Positions 39,723-48,656 are shown, counted from the stretch's first letter. The stretch: DNA of 64,000 nt from Streptomyces litmocidini (GCF_014649755.1 NZ_BMTQ01000008.1:1-64000); one strand, 5' to 3'. The notes: generated by a model from the letters alone, not told the origin. Made by a program: numbers and translations.

Positions 39723-41119
39723 GCCCGGCGGGCGGGCCGAGCCCTGACGCCGCCGGGGCCGCGGCGCGGCTCACCGGGCTCGTCGCGGCCCTGCGCGCGC
39801 ACGGGTTCGGCATCGGGACCGGGGAGACCGTGGACGCGGGACTGGCCCTCGAAGCCGTCGGCTTCGCCGAACGGGAACTCGTCCGGGAGGCCCTGGCGGC
39901 GACGCTGCTCCACGGAGAGGGCCAACGGACGGTGTTCGACCAGGTCTTCGACCTGTACTTCCCGCTCGGCGGCGCTCCCGGCCCGGCCGAGGCGCACGGG
40001 AGCACGCCCGCGGACCTCGCCGCGCTGCGGGACCGGCTCGCCGAGGCCCTCACGGCCGGAGACGGCGCCGCGCTCGACCGGCTGGCCGCCGAGGCGGTGG
40101 GCGGGTTCGGCGGCTACGGCTCCGGCCCCGAGTCGGACGGCTGGTCCTCGTACCGGACGCTCTCCCGGCTGCGCCCCGAGACGCTGCTCGCGCGGGTGCG
40201 CGAGCGGCTGCGCGCGACGGCCGCGGCCGAGGGCCCCGAGTTCACCGAGCGGCTGCTCGACGACGAGATCCGGCGGCGCATCGAGGGCTTCCGGGAGCGC
40301 GTGCGGACCGAGGCCCGGCGGCGCGTCGCCGAGCGGCAGGGCCGTGACCGGGTCGCGCGGCGGGCGGTCGCGGGGACGGCGGACGGCGTGGACTTCCTGC
40401 TGGCCGGACGGGCGCAGCTGGACGAGTTGCGGCGTACGGTACGGCCGCTGGCGCGGAAGCTGGCCACCCGGCTCGCGGCGCGGCGGCGCCGGGCCGCGCG
40501 CGGGGAGATCGATCTGCGGCGGACCCTGCGCGGCTCGCTGTCGACCGGGGGCGTGCCGGTGCGCCCTGTCCTGCGCCGGCGCCGCCCCCGGCGCCCCGAA
40601 CTGGTCCTGCTGTGCGACGTGTCGGGCTCGGTGGCCGGTTTCGCACAGTTCACGATGCTGCTGGTGCAGGCCCTGCACGACCAGTTCAGCCGCGTGCGGG
40701 TCTTCGCCTTCGTCAACCGGGTGGACGAGGTGACCGGGCTGATCGCGCGGGGCGCGGCCGACCCGGCGGCGCTCGGCGACCGCATCCTCGCGGAGGCGGA
40801 GCTCACGGGGTGGCACGGGCAGAGCGACTACGGGACGGCGCTCGGGGAGTTCGCCGATCGGTACGCGGAGGCGGTCGGCCCGCGCACGGTCGTCTTCGTC
40901 CTCGGCGACGCCCGCACCAACGGCGCCGACCCGAACCTCGCGGCGCTGCGTCTCGTCGCGGACCGTGCGCGCCGGGTCCACTGGCTCAACCCCGAGCAGC
41001 CCTCGCTCTGGGGGACGGGCGACTCGGTGGCCCCCGCCTACGCCGAGCTCGTGGAGATGCGCCCGTGCCGCAACGCCCGGCAGCTGGGGGAGCTGATCGG
41101 CCGGCTGCTCCCGGTGTGA
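39719..41119 (+). CDS. CoxE-like VWA domain protein
   Basis: A 466-residue cytoplasmic protein. The N-terminal half is helical (ALRAHGFGIGTGETVDAGLAL and a charged Arg/Glu region), and the C-terminal half is a von Willebrand factor A domain from about residue 293. LLCDVSGSVAG (about 298-306) is the metal site DxSxS; GDARTNG supplies a further ligand. The family matches CoxE/YehP-like partners of MoxR ATPases. GTG 39719 overlaps the MoxR stop. CO dehydrogenase genes, the known target of CoxDE, are absent here. Confidence 0.9.
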   Translation: MSPAGGPSPDAAGAAARLTGLVAALRAHGFGIGTGETVDAGLALEAVGFAERELVREALAATLLHGEGQRTVFDQVFDLYFPLGGAPGPAEAHGSTPADLAALRDRLAEALTAGDGAALDRLAAEAVGGFGGYGSGPESDGWSSYRTLSRLRPETLLARVRERLRATAAAEGPEFTERLLDDEIRRRIEGFRERVRTEARRRVAERQGRDRVARRAVAGTADGVDFLLAGRAQLDELRRTVRPLARKLATRLAARRRRAARGEIDLRRTLRGSLSTGGVPVRPVLRRRRPRRPELVLLCDVSGSVAGFAQFTMLLVQALHDQFSRVRVFAFVNRVDEVTGLIARGAADPAALGDRILAEAELTGWHGQSDYGTALGEFADRYAEAVGPRTVVFVLGDARTNGADPNLAALRLVADRARRVHWLNPEQPSLWGTGDSVAPAYAELVEMRPCRNARQLGELIGRLLPV

Positions 41120-41190
41120 CGGCGGGGCCCGCCCCCGTTCCCCACGCCGTCGACCGGCCCGCCGCTCCGCTCCCGTGGCACGATCTGTCC

Positions 41191-41400
41191 ATGGCGAACG
41201 AATCCGACCGGCCCGGGACGGACCTCCCTCGTGGAATCGGCGCGCCCGCGACCCGCGCGCTCGTCGCGGCCGGGTACACCCGGCTCGCGCAGCTCGCCGG
41301 CGTGCCCGCCGGCGAGCTGGCCGCGCTGCACGGCGTGGGACCGAAGGCCCTGCGCGTGCTGGACGAGGCGCTCGCGGAGCAGGGTCTTTCCCTGGGCTGA
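41191..41400 (+). CDS. Small helix-hairpin-helix protein
   Basis: A 69-residue protein: about 14 leading residues, then IGAPATRALVAAGYTRLAQLAGV and LAALHGVGPKALRVLDEALAEQG, two helix-hairpin-helix turns like those of the RNA polymerase alpha C-terminal and DNA ligase folds. It should bind DNA or a protein partner nonspecifically. Similar small proteins are common in Streptomyces and of unknown role. The stop codon lies inside the first copy of a 24-bp tandem repeat. Confidence 0.8.
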   Translation: MANESDRPGTDLPRGIGAPATRALVAAGYTRLAQLAGVPAGELAALHGVGPKALRVLDEALAEQGLSLG

Positions 41401-41492
41401 GGGCCGCACGGCGGTACGGGCTGAGGGCCGCACGGTCGTACGGGCTGAGGACCGCACGACGATACGGACTGAAGGCCGCCCGGTTGTACGAC
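41397..41492. repeat. Four 24-bp tandem repeats
   Basis: The unit CTGAGGGCCGCACGG plus (T/C)GGTACGGG-like end is repeated four times without gaps, with growing divergence to the right. The first copy contains the stop of the helix-hairpin-helix gene; the last ends 29 bases before the nucleosidase start. Confidence 0.85.
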
Positions 41493-41521
41493 GGACGGCC
41501 CTTCGAACTAGCGTGGCCCCC

Positions 41522-42106
41522 ATGGAACTCTTGGGAGAGATCACGGCCGACCGCCCCCTGCTCGTCCTCGCCGTCAAGGAGGAGGCGCAGTTCCTCGACA
41601 CGGAGCTGCCCGTCCTGCTCACCGGCATGGGCAAGGTGAACGCGGCGACCGCGCTCGCCACCGTCCTCGGCCGGGGCCCGCGGCCGTCCGGGATCGTGAA
41701 CCTCGGGACGGCCGGAGCCCTGCGGCCGGGCTGGACCGGGACGCACGTCGTCGGCACGGTGGTGCAGCACGACCTCGACGGCGAGCTGCTCGCCACGCTG
41801 ACCGGCGAGACGTACGGCGCTCCGCTGGCGCTGCCGGACGGCGGTGACGTGGTCCTCGCCACCGGTGACACGTTCGTCTCCGACGAGGCGGCCCGCGCCC
41901 GGCTCGCCGCGCGGGCGCCGCTGGTCGACATGGAGGGGTACGCGCTCGCCTCGGCGGCGGAACTCGCCGGGGTGCCGCTGCGCATCGTGAAGCACGTCAG
42001 CGACGAGGCCGGCGAGGGCGCCGCGCGCACCTGGCGGGAGTCGGTCGCCGAGTGCGCGCGGGCGCTGGCCGACTGGGCGGAGGCGAACACCCCGTACCGC
42101 TCCTGA
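41522..42106 (+). CDS. Nucleoside phosphorylase/nucleosidase family protein (MTAN-like)
   Basis: A 194-residue enzyme of the PNP/MTAN superfamily. LLTGMGKVNAATALA, IVNLGTAGALRPG and the ribose-binding VDMEGYALASAAELA are intact, and KHVSDEAGEGAA holds the catalytic Asp. It is shorter than MTA/SAH nucleosidase (about 230) but of the size of some futalosine-hydrolase-like and actinobacterial nucleosidases. It would cut an N-glycosidic bond of a purine nucleoside. The substrate cannot be fixed from sequence. Confidence 0.85.
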   Translation: MELLGEITADRPLLVLAVKEEAQFLDTELPVLLTGMGKVNAATALATVLGRGPRPSGIVNLGTAGALRPGWTGTHVVGTVVQHDLDGELLATLTGETYGAPLALPDGGDVVLATGDTFVSDEAARARLAARAPLVDMEGYALASAAELAGVPLRIVKHVSDEAGEGAARTWRESVAECARALADWAEANTPYRS

Positions 42107-42124
42107 CCTCCGCCCGGGAGCGGC

Positions 42125-43294
42125 TCAGGGGTGCTGGAAGTGGACCTCCGGGTTCTCGGGCGTCGGACCGTCGAGGACCGGGCGCGAAAGGCCGCGCAGG
42201 TGCCGGTCGAAGAAGGCCGCGACGTAGGTCCGGGTGACGGCGACGGCCCGGTCGGCGGGCAGTTCCGGCTGGGGCAGGCCGAAGTGACGTGCGAGCACGG
42301 GGCCGTCGGAGAAGGTGAAGTGTTCGGATCCGGCGACCGTGATCCAGCGCTTCCAGCCGTCGAGCGCGGTCCACGTCCGGTCCCAGGTGGCGTCCTGTCC
42401 GCCGGGCAGGTGCATGCCGTCGTGGGTCCCGAGCATCAGGAACGGGCGGCCCCGCAGGCCCTCCGCCGGGAGGTCCTGCCAGAAGGCGCCGTCCATGTTG
42501 ATCCCGGCGTCGATCCGAGGATCGGCCACCATGGCGGAGGCCGCGCTCGCCCCGCCGATGGAGTGCCCGGCCATGCCGACGCGACGCGCGTCGATCGCGT
42601 CGGCGTACCGCCAGACGGGCTCGGGCCCGGTCAGGCGGTCCAGGACGTACCGCATGTCGGCGGCGCGCGTGGAGGTGACGACGCTGCCGTGCACCCCGCC
42701 CTCGAGGGCCGTGCAGGCGACGCAGGTGAGGGTGCGGCCGCCGGGAAGGCTGATCCCGTACGACTCGTAGGCGTGGTCGACGGAGGCCACGACGTACCCC
42801 CGCGAGGCGAGGTCCTCGGCGAGGTGGGTGAGCGTCCAGCGGGAGACGCCGAAGCCCGGCGAGAGCAGCGCCAGGGGGTGCCGGCCGGGCGCGGGCCCGA
42901 CGCCGGTCCTGCTGTGGGTGCGGGTGCGGGCGAGGACGTCGCCGGAGACGCCGGGCCCGAGCTGCCCGGCGAGCAGCCGCGCCTCCTCCCTCGTGGCGTA
43001 CGGGGCGGGACGGCCGCCGCCGGGGTGGGCGGCCGGGTAGTGCAGCGTGACCATGAGCGCCCGGCCGTCGGCGGTGGGCACCCACGGGTCGGTACGGGAG
43101 CGGTCGACGAGCGGCAGCACCGTGCTGCCGACGGCGTACGGTCCGGTGGGCGCCGGCAGCGTGGCCGCCCGCGCGGCCCGCGCCGGAGCCCCCGCCGCGG
43201 GCCGGTCCGGGACGGCCGCGGTGGCGACGCCGGCCGGTAAGGCGAGGGAGCAGACGAGAACGGCGGCCGCGGCCGCCCTGGTGACTCGGATCAT
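42125..43294 (-). CDS. Secreted alpha/beta hydrolase, PAF-acetylhydrolase-like
   Basis: A 389-residue exported hydrolase. A Sec signal (AAAAVLVCSLALPAGVATA) is followed by the catalytic domain: LLSPGFGVSRW oxyanion strand, the nucleophile elbow MAGHSIGG with Ser near residue 245, MLGTHDGMHLP and GSEHFTFSD for the acid and His. The pattern resembles platelet-activating-factor acetylhydrolase II and related lipases. It acts outside the cell on an ester or lipid. Length is normal for streptomycete members. Confidence 0.88.
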   Translation of the reverse strand: MIRVTRAAAAAVLVCSLALPAGVATAAVPDRPAAGAPARAARAATLPAPTGPYAVGSTVLPLVDRSRTDPWVPTADGRALMVTLHYPAAHPGGGRPAPYATREEARLLAGQLGPGVSGDVLARTRTHSRTGVGPAPGRHPLALLSPGFGVSRWTLTHLAEDLASRGYVVASVDHAYESYGISLPGGRTLTCVACTALEGGVHGSVVTSTRAADMRYVLDRLTGPEPVWRYADAIDARRVGMAGHSIGGASAASAMVADPRIDAGINMDGAFWQDLPAEGLRGRPFLMLGTHDGMHLPGGQDATWDRTWTALDGWKRWITVAGSEHFTFSDGPVLARHFGLPQPELPADRAVAVTRTYVAAFFDRHLRGLSRPVLDGPTPENPEVHFQHP

Positions 43295-43646
43295 GGGAGC
43301 ACGCTAGGCCCGGGTGCCGGACCTGTACGTCCGCCCACGGGTCCACCTTCGGTCGGCCTGGGGTATGACACGGGGTCCGCCCCGGGGCGGACCGGCGGGC
43401 CCCCGCCCGGGACGGACCGGCGGGCTCCGGGCCGGGGCGGACCGGCGGGCCCCCGGGGCGAGCCGACGGCCTTCCGCACGGAACAGGCCACCAGGCCCCT
43501 GCCCCGCCAGGCCCCTGCCCCGCCCAGCACGGGCCACCAGACTCCCGCCCGGGACAGGCCGACGGGCTCCGCCCGGCGGGCCGGTGGTCGTCGGTCCAAC
43601 TCCTCGCGCCCCGTGCGGTCCTGACGTCCCGGCGGGCGGAACGGTC
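43295..43646. other. Intergenic region with GC-rich repeats
   Basis: Between the lipase-like gene and the leader-peptide promoter there is no supported gene. It contains a 25-bp unit GGGGCGGACCGGCGGGCC... in three imperfect copies (43384-43458) and a doubled AGGCCCCTGCCCCGCC. Open frames here are low-complexity. Confidence 0.5.
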
Positions 43647-43677
43647 TTGACAGTGCGGAAGGCGGCCTGTCTATGGT
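43647..43677 (+). promoter_or_regulatory. Promoter of the leader-peptide/monooxygenase unit
   Basis: TTGACA (43647-43652) and TATGGT (43672-43677) with a 19-base spacer. It is followed by a hairpin (CCCCGCCC/GGGCGGGG, 43685-43708) and then the leader peptide. Confidence 0.5.
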
Positions 43678-43730
43678 GAGGCGTCCCCGCCCACGCATCC
43701 GGGCGGGGCCGTGACCGGGGGGAGGCGCAC

Positions 43731-43850
43731 GTGCTCGCAGTGATCGCCGTGGCGCTCGTTCCCGCCCGTTCGCGTGCCCGTCTGGTCTGCCGCCGGCACG
43801 TCGACCTCTGCCGTACCTCTTCGGCCATCTGTCCTTCCCCTCGCGCCTGA
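43731..43850 (+). CDS. Cys-containing leader peptide, likely sulfur-responsive
   Basis: A 39-codon reading frame starting with GTG after a strong GGGGGGAGG site. Its second half reads RLVCRRHVDLCRTSSAIC, with Cys codons at 20, 27 and 34. The motif RRHVDLCR-SAIC recurs in short leader peptides before sulfate, cysteine and sulfonate genes of actinobacteria. Slow translation at Cys codons when cysteine is scarce is the known mode of action of related mycobacterial leaders. Here it precedes two flavin monooxygenase genes, which fits a role in sulfur scavenging. The start of the first monooxygenase is 114 bases further on. The match is to a motif I recognise; the mechanism in this organism is inference. 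Confidence 0.8.
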   Translation: MLAVIAVALVPARSRARLVCRRHVDLCRTSSAICPSPRA

Positions 43851-43964
43851 CCCCGCCCCGCGTGGGTCCGCGCGTCCCGTGACGTCCCGTCGCCCGGCCC
43901 CGTGCAGCCGTGCCCCGCGCCGCTGCCGTGCCGTCGCGCGTCCCTGTCGTTCGGAAGGACTCCC

Positions 43965-45098
43965 ATGCCCCGCCCCGCCCTGCACCTGGCCGTCGAGATC
44001 GACGGCGACGGTGCCCATCCCGCCGCGTGGCGCCGTGCCGCCCACTCCCCCGGCGAGCTGCTGACCCCGCGCCGGCTCGCCCGGGTCGCGGCCGTCGCCG
44101 AGAACGCCGGGTTCACCCTGGTCACCCTGGAGGACTCGATCCTGCCGCCCGGCGCCGGGAACGGCCCCGGGGACGGGTCCGGCCCCGTGGGCCGGATCGG
44201 CGCGGTGGAGCGGGCCGCGTTCGTGGCCGCGTCGACGAGCGTCCTCGGCGTGGCGCCGGTCGTGGCGACCACGTACGCCGAACCGTTCCACGTCTCCTCA
44301 CAGCTCGCCTCGCTCGACCACGTCTCGGCCGGCCGGGCCGGCTGGGTGGTGGGGGTCGAGGAGGACCCGGCGGCCGCCCGCGCCTGGGGGCGGCCGGCCG
44401 TCGAGGGCGCCGACGCCCTCGCCCGTGAGGCGCGTGACGGCCTCCGCGTCGTACGGGACCTGTGGGACTCGTGGGAGGACGACGCGGTGATCCGGTCGGT
44501 GGCCACCAGCCGCTACCTGGACCGGTCGCGGCTCCACTCCATCGACTTCACGGGAGAGACGTACTCCGTGAAGGGCCCGTCGATCGTGCCGCGCCCGCCG
44601 CAGGGCCGGCCCGTGGTGCTCGCCCGCCCGGGTCTCGTCCCGGCCGGTCTCGCCGACGTGGCCCTCGTCGGCGGGGCGACGCCGGCCGAGGCGGGTGGCG
44701 CGGCCGGCGCCGCCGGCGCGCCGCTCGCCTTCGCCGAACTCGAGGTCGCTCTCGACACCGCGGGCGAGACGGCCCGGGAGCGGATCGCCCACCTGGAGCG
44801 GTACGCCCCGTGGGAATCCGGCCCGGACCGGCTGCGGTACGCCGGCCCCGCGGCCGGTCTCGTGGACCTGCTGGCGGAGCTCGGCGGCCACGTCGACGGG
44901 GTGCGGTTGCGACCGCTCGTCCTCGACGAGGACCTGGCGGTGCTCTCCCGTCTCGTCCTGCCCGAACTGTTCGCGCGGCGGATCGCCGCGCGCCCGCTGC
45001 CGGGCACCACCCTGCGCGCCTCCCTGGGGCTCCCCCGGCCCCTCAGCCGCTTCACGACCGACGGCGCCGCCGCGCTCGTCCGGGAGGAGACCCGATGA
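43965..45098 (+). CDS. LLM-class flavin-dependent monooxygenase
   Basis: A 377-residue luciferase-like (TIM-barrel) protein. The text LHLAVEIDGDGAHPAAWR, then EPFHVSSQLASLDHVSAGRAGWVVG and DFTGETYSVKGPSIVPRPPQGRPVV is that of the bacterial LLM family; the SAGRAGWV box binds FMN phosphate. It is coupled to the next gene (ATGA overlap), and the pair follows a Cys-type leader peptide. Such enzymes oxidise sulfonates, sulfones, nitrilotriacetate or similar compounds. The divergent middle and a less conserved C-terminus suggest it may be a specialised partner rather than the main catalyst. Confidence 0.88.
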   Translation: MPRPALHLAVEIDGDGAHPAAWRRAAHSPGELLTPRRLARVAAVAENAGFTLVTLEDSILPPGAGNGPGDGSGPVGRIGAVERAAFVAASTSVLGVAPVVATTYAEPFHVSSQLASLDHVSAGRAGWVVGVEEDPAAARAWGRPAVEGADALAREARDGLRVVRDLWDSWEDDAVIRSVATSRYLDRSRLHSIDFTGETYSVKGPSIVPRPPQGRPVVLARPGLVPAGLADVALVGGATPAEAGGAAGAAGAPLAFAELEVALDTAGETARERIAHLERYAPWESGPDRLRYAGPAAGLVDLLAELGGHVDGVRLRPLVLDEDLAVLSRLVLPELFARRIAARPLPGTTLRASLGLPRPLSRFTTDGAAALVREETR

Positions 45099-46459
45099 CC
45101 CGCGCCGATGCGCACGACGTCCCGCGCCCGGACGCCCGGCTGCACTTCGGGGTGTTCTTCCAGGGCGTCAACCACTGGACGATCTGGTCGGACCCGTCCA
45201 GCGGTTCCCAGATCGATCCGGCGTCCTTCCTGCGGGTGGCCAGGACCGCCGAGCGCGGCCTCTTCGACGCGTTCTTCCTCGGGGACGGCCTGCGGCTGCG
45301 CGAGTCGGAGGGCGGCATCCACGAGCTGGACGTCGCCGGCCGCCCGGACTCGATCACCCAGCTGTCGGCGCTCGCCGCCGCCACCGAACGGATCGGTCTC
45401 GTCTCCACGTCCAACACCACCTTCAACGAGCCCGGCGACCTCGCCCGGCGGCTCGCGGGGCTCGACCTGCTCTCCGGCGGCCGGGCCGGCTGGAACGTGG
45501 TGACCACCCACAACGCCTGGACCGGCGAGAACTTCCGGCGGGGCGGCTTCCTCGACCACGCCGACCGCTACCGGCGCGCCGAGGAGTTCCTGTCCGTCGC
45601 GCGCGCCGTGTGGAACGGCTGGGCGGAGGGCGCGGTCGCCGGTTCCGCCGAGGCCCGGTCCTGGTCGGTGCCGGGTGCGGTGGGACGCGTACGGTCGCGT
45701 ACCGACCACTTCGACGTCGATCTGGCGCCGACGCTGCCGCGCAGCGCGCAGGGGCATCCGGTGATCTTCCAGGCGGGCGATTCCGGCGAGGGGCGGGACT
45801 TCGCGGCCCGCAACGCGGACGTGATCTTCTCCGCGCACGGTACGGACTTCGGCGACGCGCTGGCCTTCGCCGAGGACGTCCGGGGCCGGCTGCGGGCGGC
45901 CGGGCGGAGGGAGGACGCCCTGCGGATCCTGCCGGGTACGGAGATCGTCATCGGGGCCACCGAGAAGGAGGCGGAGGAGAAGGCCCGCTGGGTCCGCCTC
46001 GAACAGGTCACGCCCGCCGTCGCGCTGGGCATCGCGAGCCGGCTGTGGGGCTTCGACCTGTCCGGGCGGGACGCGGACGGGCCGCTGCCGGCCGAGGATC
46101 CGGTGGTCGCCGCGTACGACGGGAAGTTCGGCACCCGTCAGCTGGGCGAGACCCTGGACACGGTGGCCGAGTGGCGGGCGAAGGCCGATGCCCACGGCTG
46201 GTCGCTGCGCGAGACGGTCATCGAGCTCGGCCCGCAGCGCGGTCACGTGGGCACCCCGGCCGGGCTCGCGGAGAAGTTCGCCCGGTTCGCCCGGTACGGG
46301 GCCGTCGACGGCTTCAACGTCTCGCCGTACCTGGTGCCGGACGGGCTCGACGACATCGTCGAGCTGCTCGTGCCGGAGCTCCAGGAGCGGGGCGTGTACC
46401 GCACGGCGTACACGGGCACGACGCTGCGGGAGCACCTGGGGCTCGGGCCGGCGGTGTGA
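45095..46459 (+). CDS. FMN-dependent monooxygenase, NtaA/SnaA/DszA family
   Basis: A 454-residue flavin monooxygenase of the NtaA/SnaA/SoxA group. LHFGVFFQGVNHWTIWSDP, then STSNTTFNEPGDLARRLAGLDLLSGGRAGWNVVTTHNAW and HPVIFQAGDSGEGRDFAARNADVIF are characteristic. It needs reduced FMN from a separate reductase, which is not encoded here. Known members open dibenzothiophene sulfone, nitrilotriacetate or pristinamycin precursor rings. With the Cys leader and the partner gene, sulfur release from an organosulfur compound is the most economical idea. Confidence 0.92.
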   Translation: MTRADAHDVPRPDARLHFGVFFQGVNHWTIWSDPSSGSQIDPASFLRVARTAERGLFDAFFLGDGLRLRESEGGIHELDVAGRPDSITQLSALAAATERIGLVSTSNTTFNEPGDLARRLAGLDLLSGGRAGWNVVTTHNAWTGENFRRGGFLDHADRYRRAEEFLSVARAVWNGWAEGAVAGSAEARSWSVPGAVGRVRSRTDHFDVDLAPTLPRSAQGHPVIFQAGDSGEGRDFAARNADVIFSAHGTDFGDALAFAEDVRGRLRAAGRREDALRILPGTEIVIGATEKEAEEKARWVRLEQVTPAVALGIASRLWGFDLSGRDADGPLPAEDPVVAAYDGKFGTRQLGETLDTVAEWRAKADAHGWSLRETVIELGPQRGHVGTPAGLAEKFARFARYGAVDGFNVSPYLVPDGLDDIVELLVPELQERGVYRTAYTGTTLREHLGLGPAV

Positions 46460-46462
46460 CCG

Positions 46463-46502
46463 CGCGCCGTGGGTGTCCGCGGCAGCGGGCGCCCACGGCG
46501 CG
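46463..46502. terminator. Hairpin terminator between convergent genes
   Basis: CGCGCCGTGGG and its exact complement (11 bp) flank an 18-base loop, just after the monooxygenase stop and just before the stop of the convergent CocE-type gene. Confidence 0.75.
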
Positions 46503-46511
46503 GCCCCGGTT

Positions 46512-48413
46512 TCAGCCCAGCGGCAGTTCGAGGAAGGCCGGTGCTCCCTCCGGGGAGCTGAGGGCCGTCTGCGTCCAGGGCACGGAAGCGTCCCCGTACA
46601 GCGGGTCCTCGCTGTCGACGACCAGCATCAGACGGTGTCCCGGGGCGATGTCGTACGCGGCGGCCTGGAGCCGCCAGGTCACGGTGCGGTCCTGGCCGGG
46701 CGTCAGCCCGTACGCGTTGAGCGGCTCGTGGGTGATGATCCGGGCCGTGCCGTCCTCGGCGACGTCGAAGAGGCGGGCGACGAGTCCGGCCGAGGCGGCC
46801 GTGGAGCGGACGGTGAGGCGCAGCCGCGGGACGCCCCGGACACGGCGGCCGACCGTGTCGTCGCCCGCCGGGGAGGTGAGCGGTGAGGTGGTCCAGACGA
46901 CGGCGTGCCGGCGGTCGATCTTGCGGGTGTCGTAGGTCTTGGGGTTGCCGGTGCGTTCCGCCCGGCCGGTCCTCATGAGGCCGTCCATGACGGTGGCCTC
47001 CGTGTCCGCGCCCGCGAGGAACGCGCGGCACCAGCCGGTGACCTCCGAAGGGGTCGTCGTCTCGCCCGCGGGGAGGAGCCGTCCGTCGGCGCCGTCCACG
47101 CCGTCGCCGGTGAGGCCGAAGACCTCGACGCCGGTGGTGACCCGGCGCCAGTCGGCGCGGCTCTCCCTGGAGGCCTCTTCGACGACGCGGCGCTCGCCGG
47201 TCGGTCCGCCGGTGGCGGGGTCGAGGACGGGTTCGGTGGCGTACGTGAACATCACCTGGCAGCAGACCTGTTCCCACCGCTCGACGCCGTTGCGTTCGCC
47301 CTTGAGGTGGTGGTCGAGCCAGGCGTACGCCTCGGCCAGGGGGAGGTTCGCCCCGCTGGGCTCCGTGCCGACGAGTCCCGGGCCCTCGGGGGCGGTGTGG
47401 TCGCCGATCCAGAGGTTGAGCCTCTTGGGGACCCGGAGGCCGTCGAAGGTCTCCAGGAGCTGGTTGACGGGGAAGAGCCCCTCGTGCCAGGTGTTCGAGA
47501 AGAGGGTGGGGGTCTCGTTCTCGTTGGTGAGGTGGAGGTACGACTCGGGGGCGCGCAGCCGGCCCCACTCGACGACCCGGTCGAGGTTCCGGCCGGCGAG
47601 GAAGTCGGCCAGGATCTCCTGGTTCGCCTCGTCGAACTTGGTCTCCGCCGGGCCGCCGGTGAGCGCGAGGAGTGCCTTCACGGCCGCGAGGTGGCGGGTG
47701 CCGTGGTCGTAGAGGCTGGTGGCGAGGTTCCCCCAGGTGCTGAGGGCGACGACGGCGGTGACGCGGTCGTCGTGGGCGGCGACGAGCTGGCTGATGCCGG
47801 AGCCGTAGGACGCGCCGAGGAAGCCGATCGCGCTCGGGGAGAGGTGTTCGACCGCGAAGTCGATGACGGCGGAGCCGTCGGCCCAGTCGTGGGGGCCCGC
47901 CACGTCGACGAAGCCTTCGGAGGTGGAGGGCAGTCCGGGGGTGCCGAGGCCGCGGGGCGTGTAGGCGAGGACGTGGTAGCCCCTGCGGGCGAGGTCGAGG
48001 TAGGACCGGAGGAACAGCGGCCAGCCGTGGGGGGTCCAGCCCGCCGGGACGACGACGAGCGGGTGGGGGCCTGGGGCCGACTGCCGGAGGCCGAGGGCGG
48101 AGAGGCGGATGCCGTCCGTGGCTTCGATGCGGTGGTAGGCGGGCGGGGCGAGGTCCCGCACCTCCTCGACGTACGCGGCGAGTTCGGCGGGGAGCAGGGC
48201 TCGGGGGGCGTCGCCGCCGTCGCCCAGGAGGGCGGTGGCGAGGGTCCGGCCGAGGCGGGCGACGCCGGGGTCGACGGTGCTGTCGGCGGCCCAGAGGCCG
48301 CGGCCGGTGAGACGGGAGGCCTCGGCGGCGGTGAGGCCCGTCGTGGTGCCCGGGAAGCCGGGGAACTCTTCGGACGATCCGTTGGCGAAGGGGCTGTCCT
48401 GGGGCACGGGCAC
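46512..48413 (-). CDS. CocE/NonD-family hydrolase (X-Pro dipeptidyl-peptidase-like)
   Basis: A 633-residue alpha/beta hydrolase. PLVVVPAGWTPHGWPLF is the oxyanion strand; GFLGASYGSGISQLVA is the nucleophile elbow near residue 205; LNLWIGDHTAPEG is in the acid/His region. The C-terminal third is the jelly-roll domain of PepX/cocaine esterase (RLRLTVRSTAASAGLVARLFDVAEDGTARIITHEPLNAYG). It cleaves esters or X-Pro peptides. There is no signal peptide, so it is cytoplasmic. GAGAGGAAACGG before GTG 48413 decides the start over the longer frame. Confidence 0.88.
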   Translation of the reverse strand: MPVPQDSPFANGSSEEFPGFPGTTTGLTAAEASRLTGRGLWAADSTVDPGVARLGRTLATALLGDGGDAPRALLPAELAAYVEEVRDLAPPAYHRIEATDGIRLSALGLRQSAPGPHPLVVVPAGWTPHGWPLFLRSYLDLARRGYHVLAYTPRGLGTPGLPSTSEGFVDVAGPHDWADGSAVIDFAVEHLSPSAIGFLGASYGSGISQLVAAHDDRVTAVVALSTWGNLATSLYDHGTRHLAAVKALLALTGGPAETKFDEANQEILADFLAGRNLDRVVEWGRLRAPESYLHLTNENETPTLFSNTWHEGLFPVNQLLETFDGLRVPKRLNLWIGDHTAPEGPGLVGTEPSGANLPLAEAYAWLDHHLKGERNGVERWEQVCCQVMFTYATEPVLDPATGGPTGERRVVEEASRESRADWRRVTTGVEVFGLTGDGVDGADGRLLPAGETTTPSEVTGWCRAFLAGADTEATVMDGLMRTGRAERTGNPKTYDTRKIDRRHAVVWTTSPLTSPAGDDTVGRRVRGVPRLRLTVRSTAASAGLVARLFDVAEDGTARIITHEPLNAYGLTPGQDRTVTWRLQAAAYDIAPGHRLMLVVDSEDPLYGDASVPWTQTALSSPEGAPAFLELPLG

Positions 48414-48656
48414 CCGTTTCCTCTCCACTGGGCTGCTGGCGGTCCGCTCTGCGGACGGTCGCAAGCCTCACGTACCGGGAACGGAGCGACCAGAGCGCAC
48501 GAACGGCGCACGGGACGCGCAACCGGGCGGCAGCGGCACAAGCCGCCCCGGACATGACGTTCGGGAGGACACGGGGGGGTGGCGCCGCCGGAGCGGGCGG
48601 GTGGTGGGCGGGATCCCGGCTTCGGTCGCGACGGAGGCGTGCGGGAGGTGCGCAAC
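48414..48656. other. Intergenic region before the inhibitor gene
   Basis: GC-rich DNA without a supported gene. CTTTCA-ATCCC-TGAAAG (48659-48675), a perfect inverted repeat, marks the change to an AT-richer control region. Confidence 0.4.

Noticed and set aside
41175..41639. Protein with 8-residue LRAARRYG repeats across 41397-41492
   Set aside because: The repeat lies in a frame that overlaps two good genes; the repeat itself is real but probably non-coding.
39065..41995. 976-codon minus-strand frame opposite MoxR and VWA genes
   Set aside because: Antisense of two genes with intact Walker and MIDAS motifs; product is compositionally biased.
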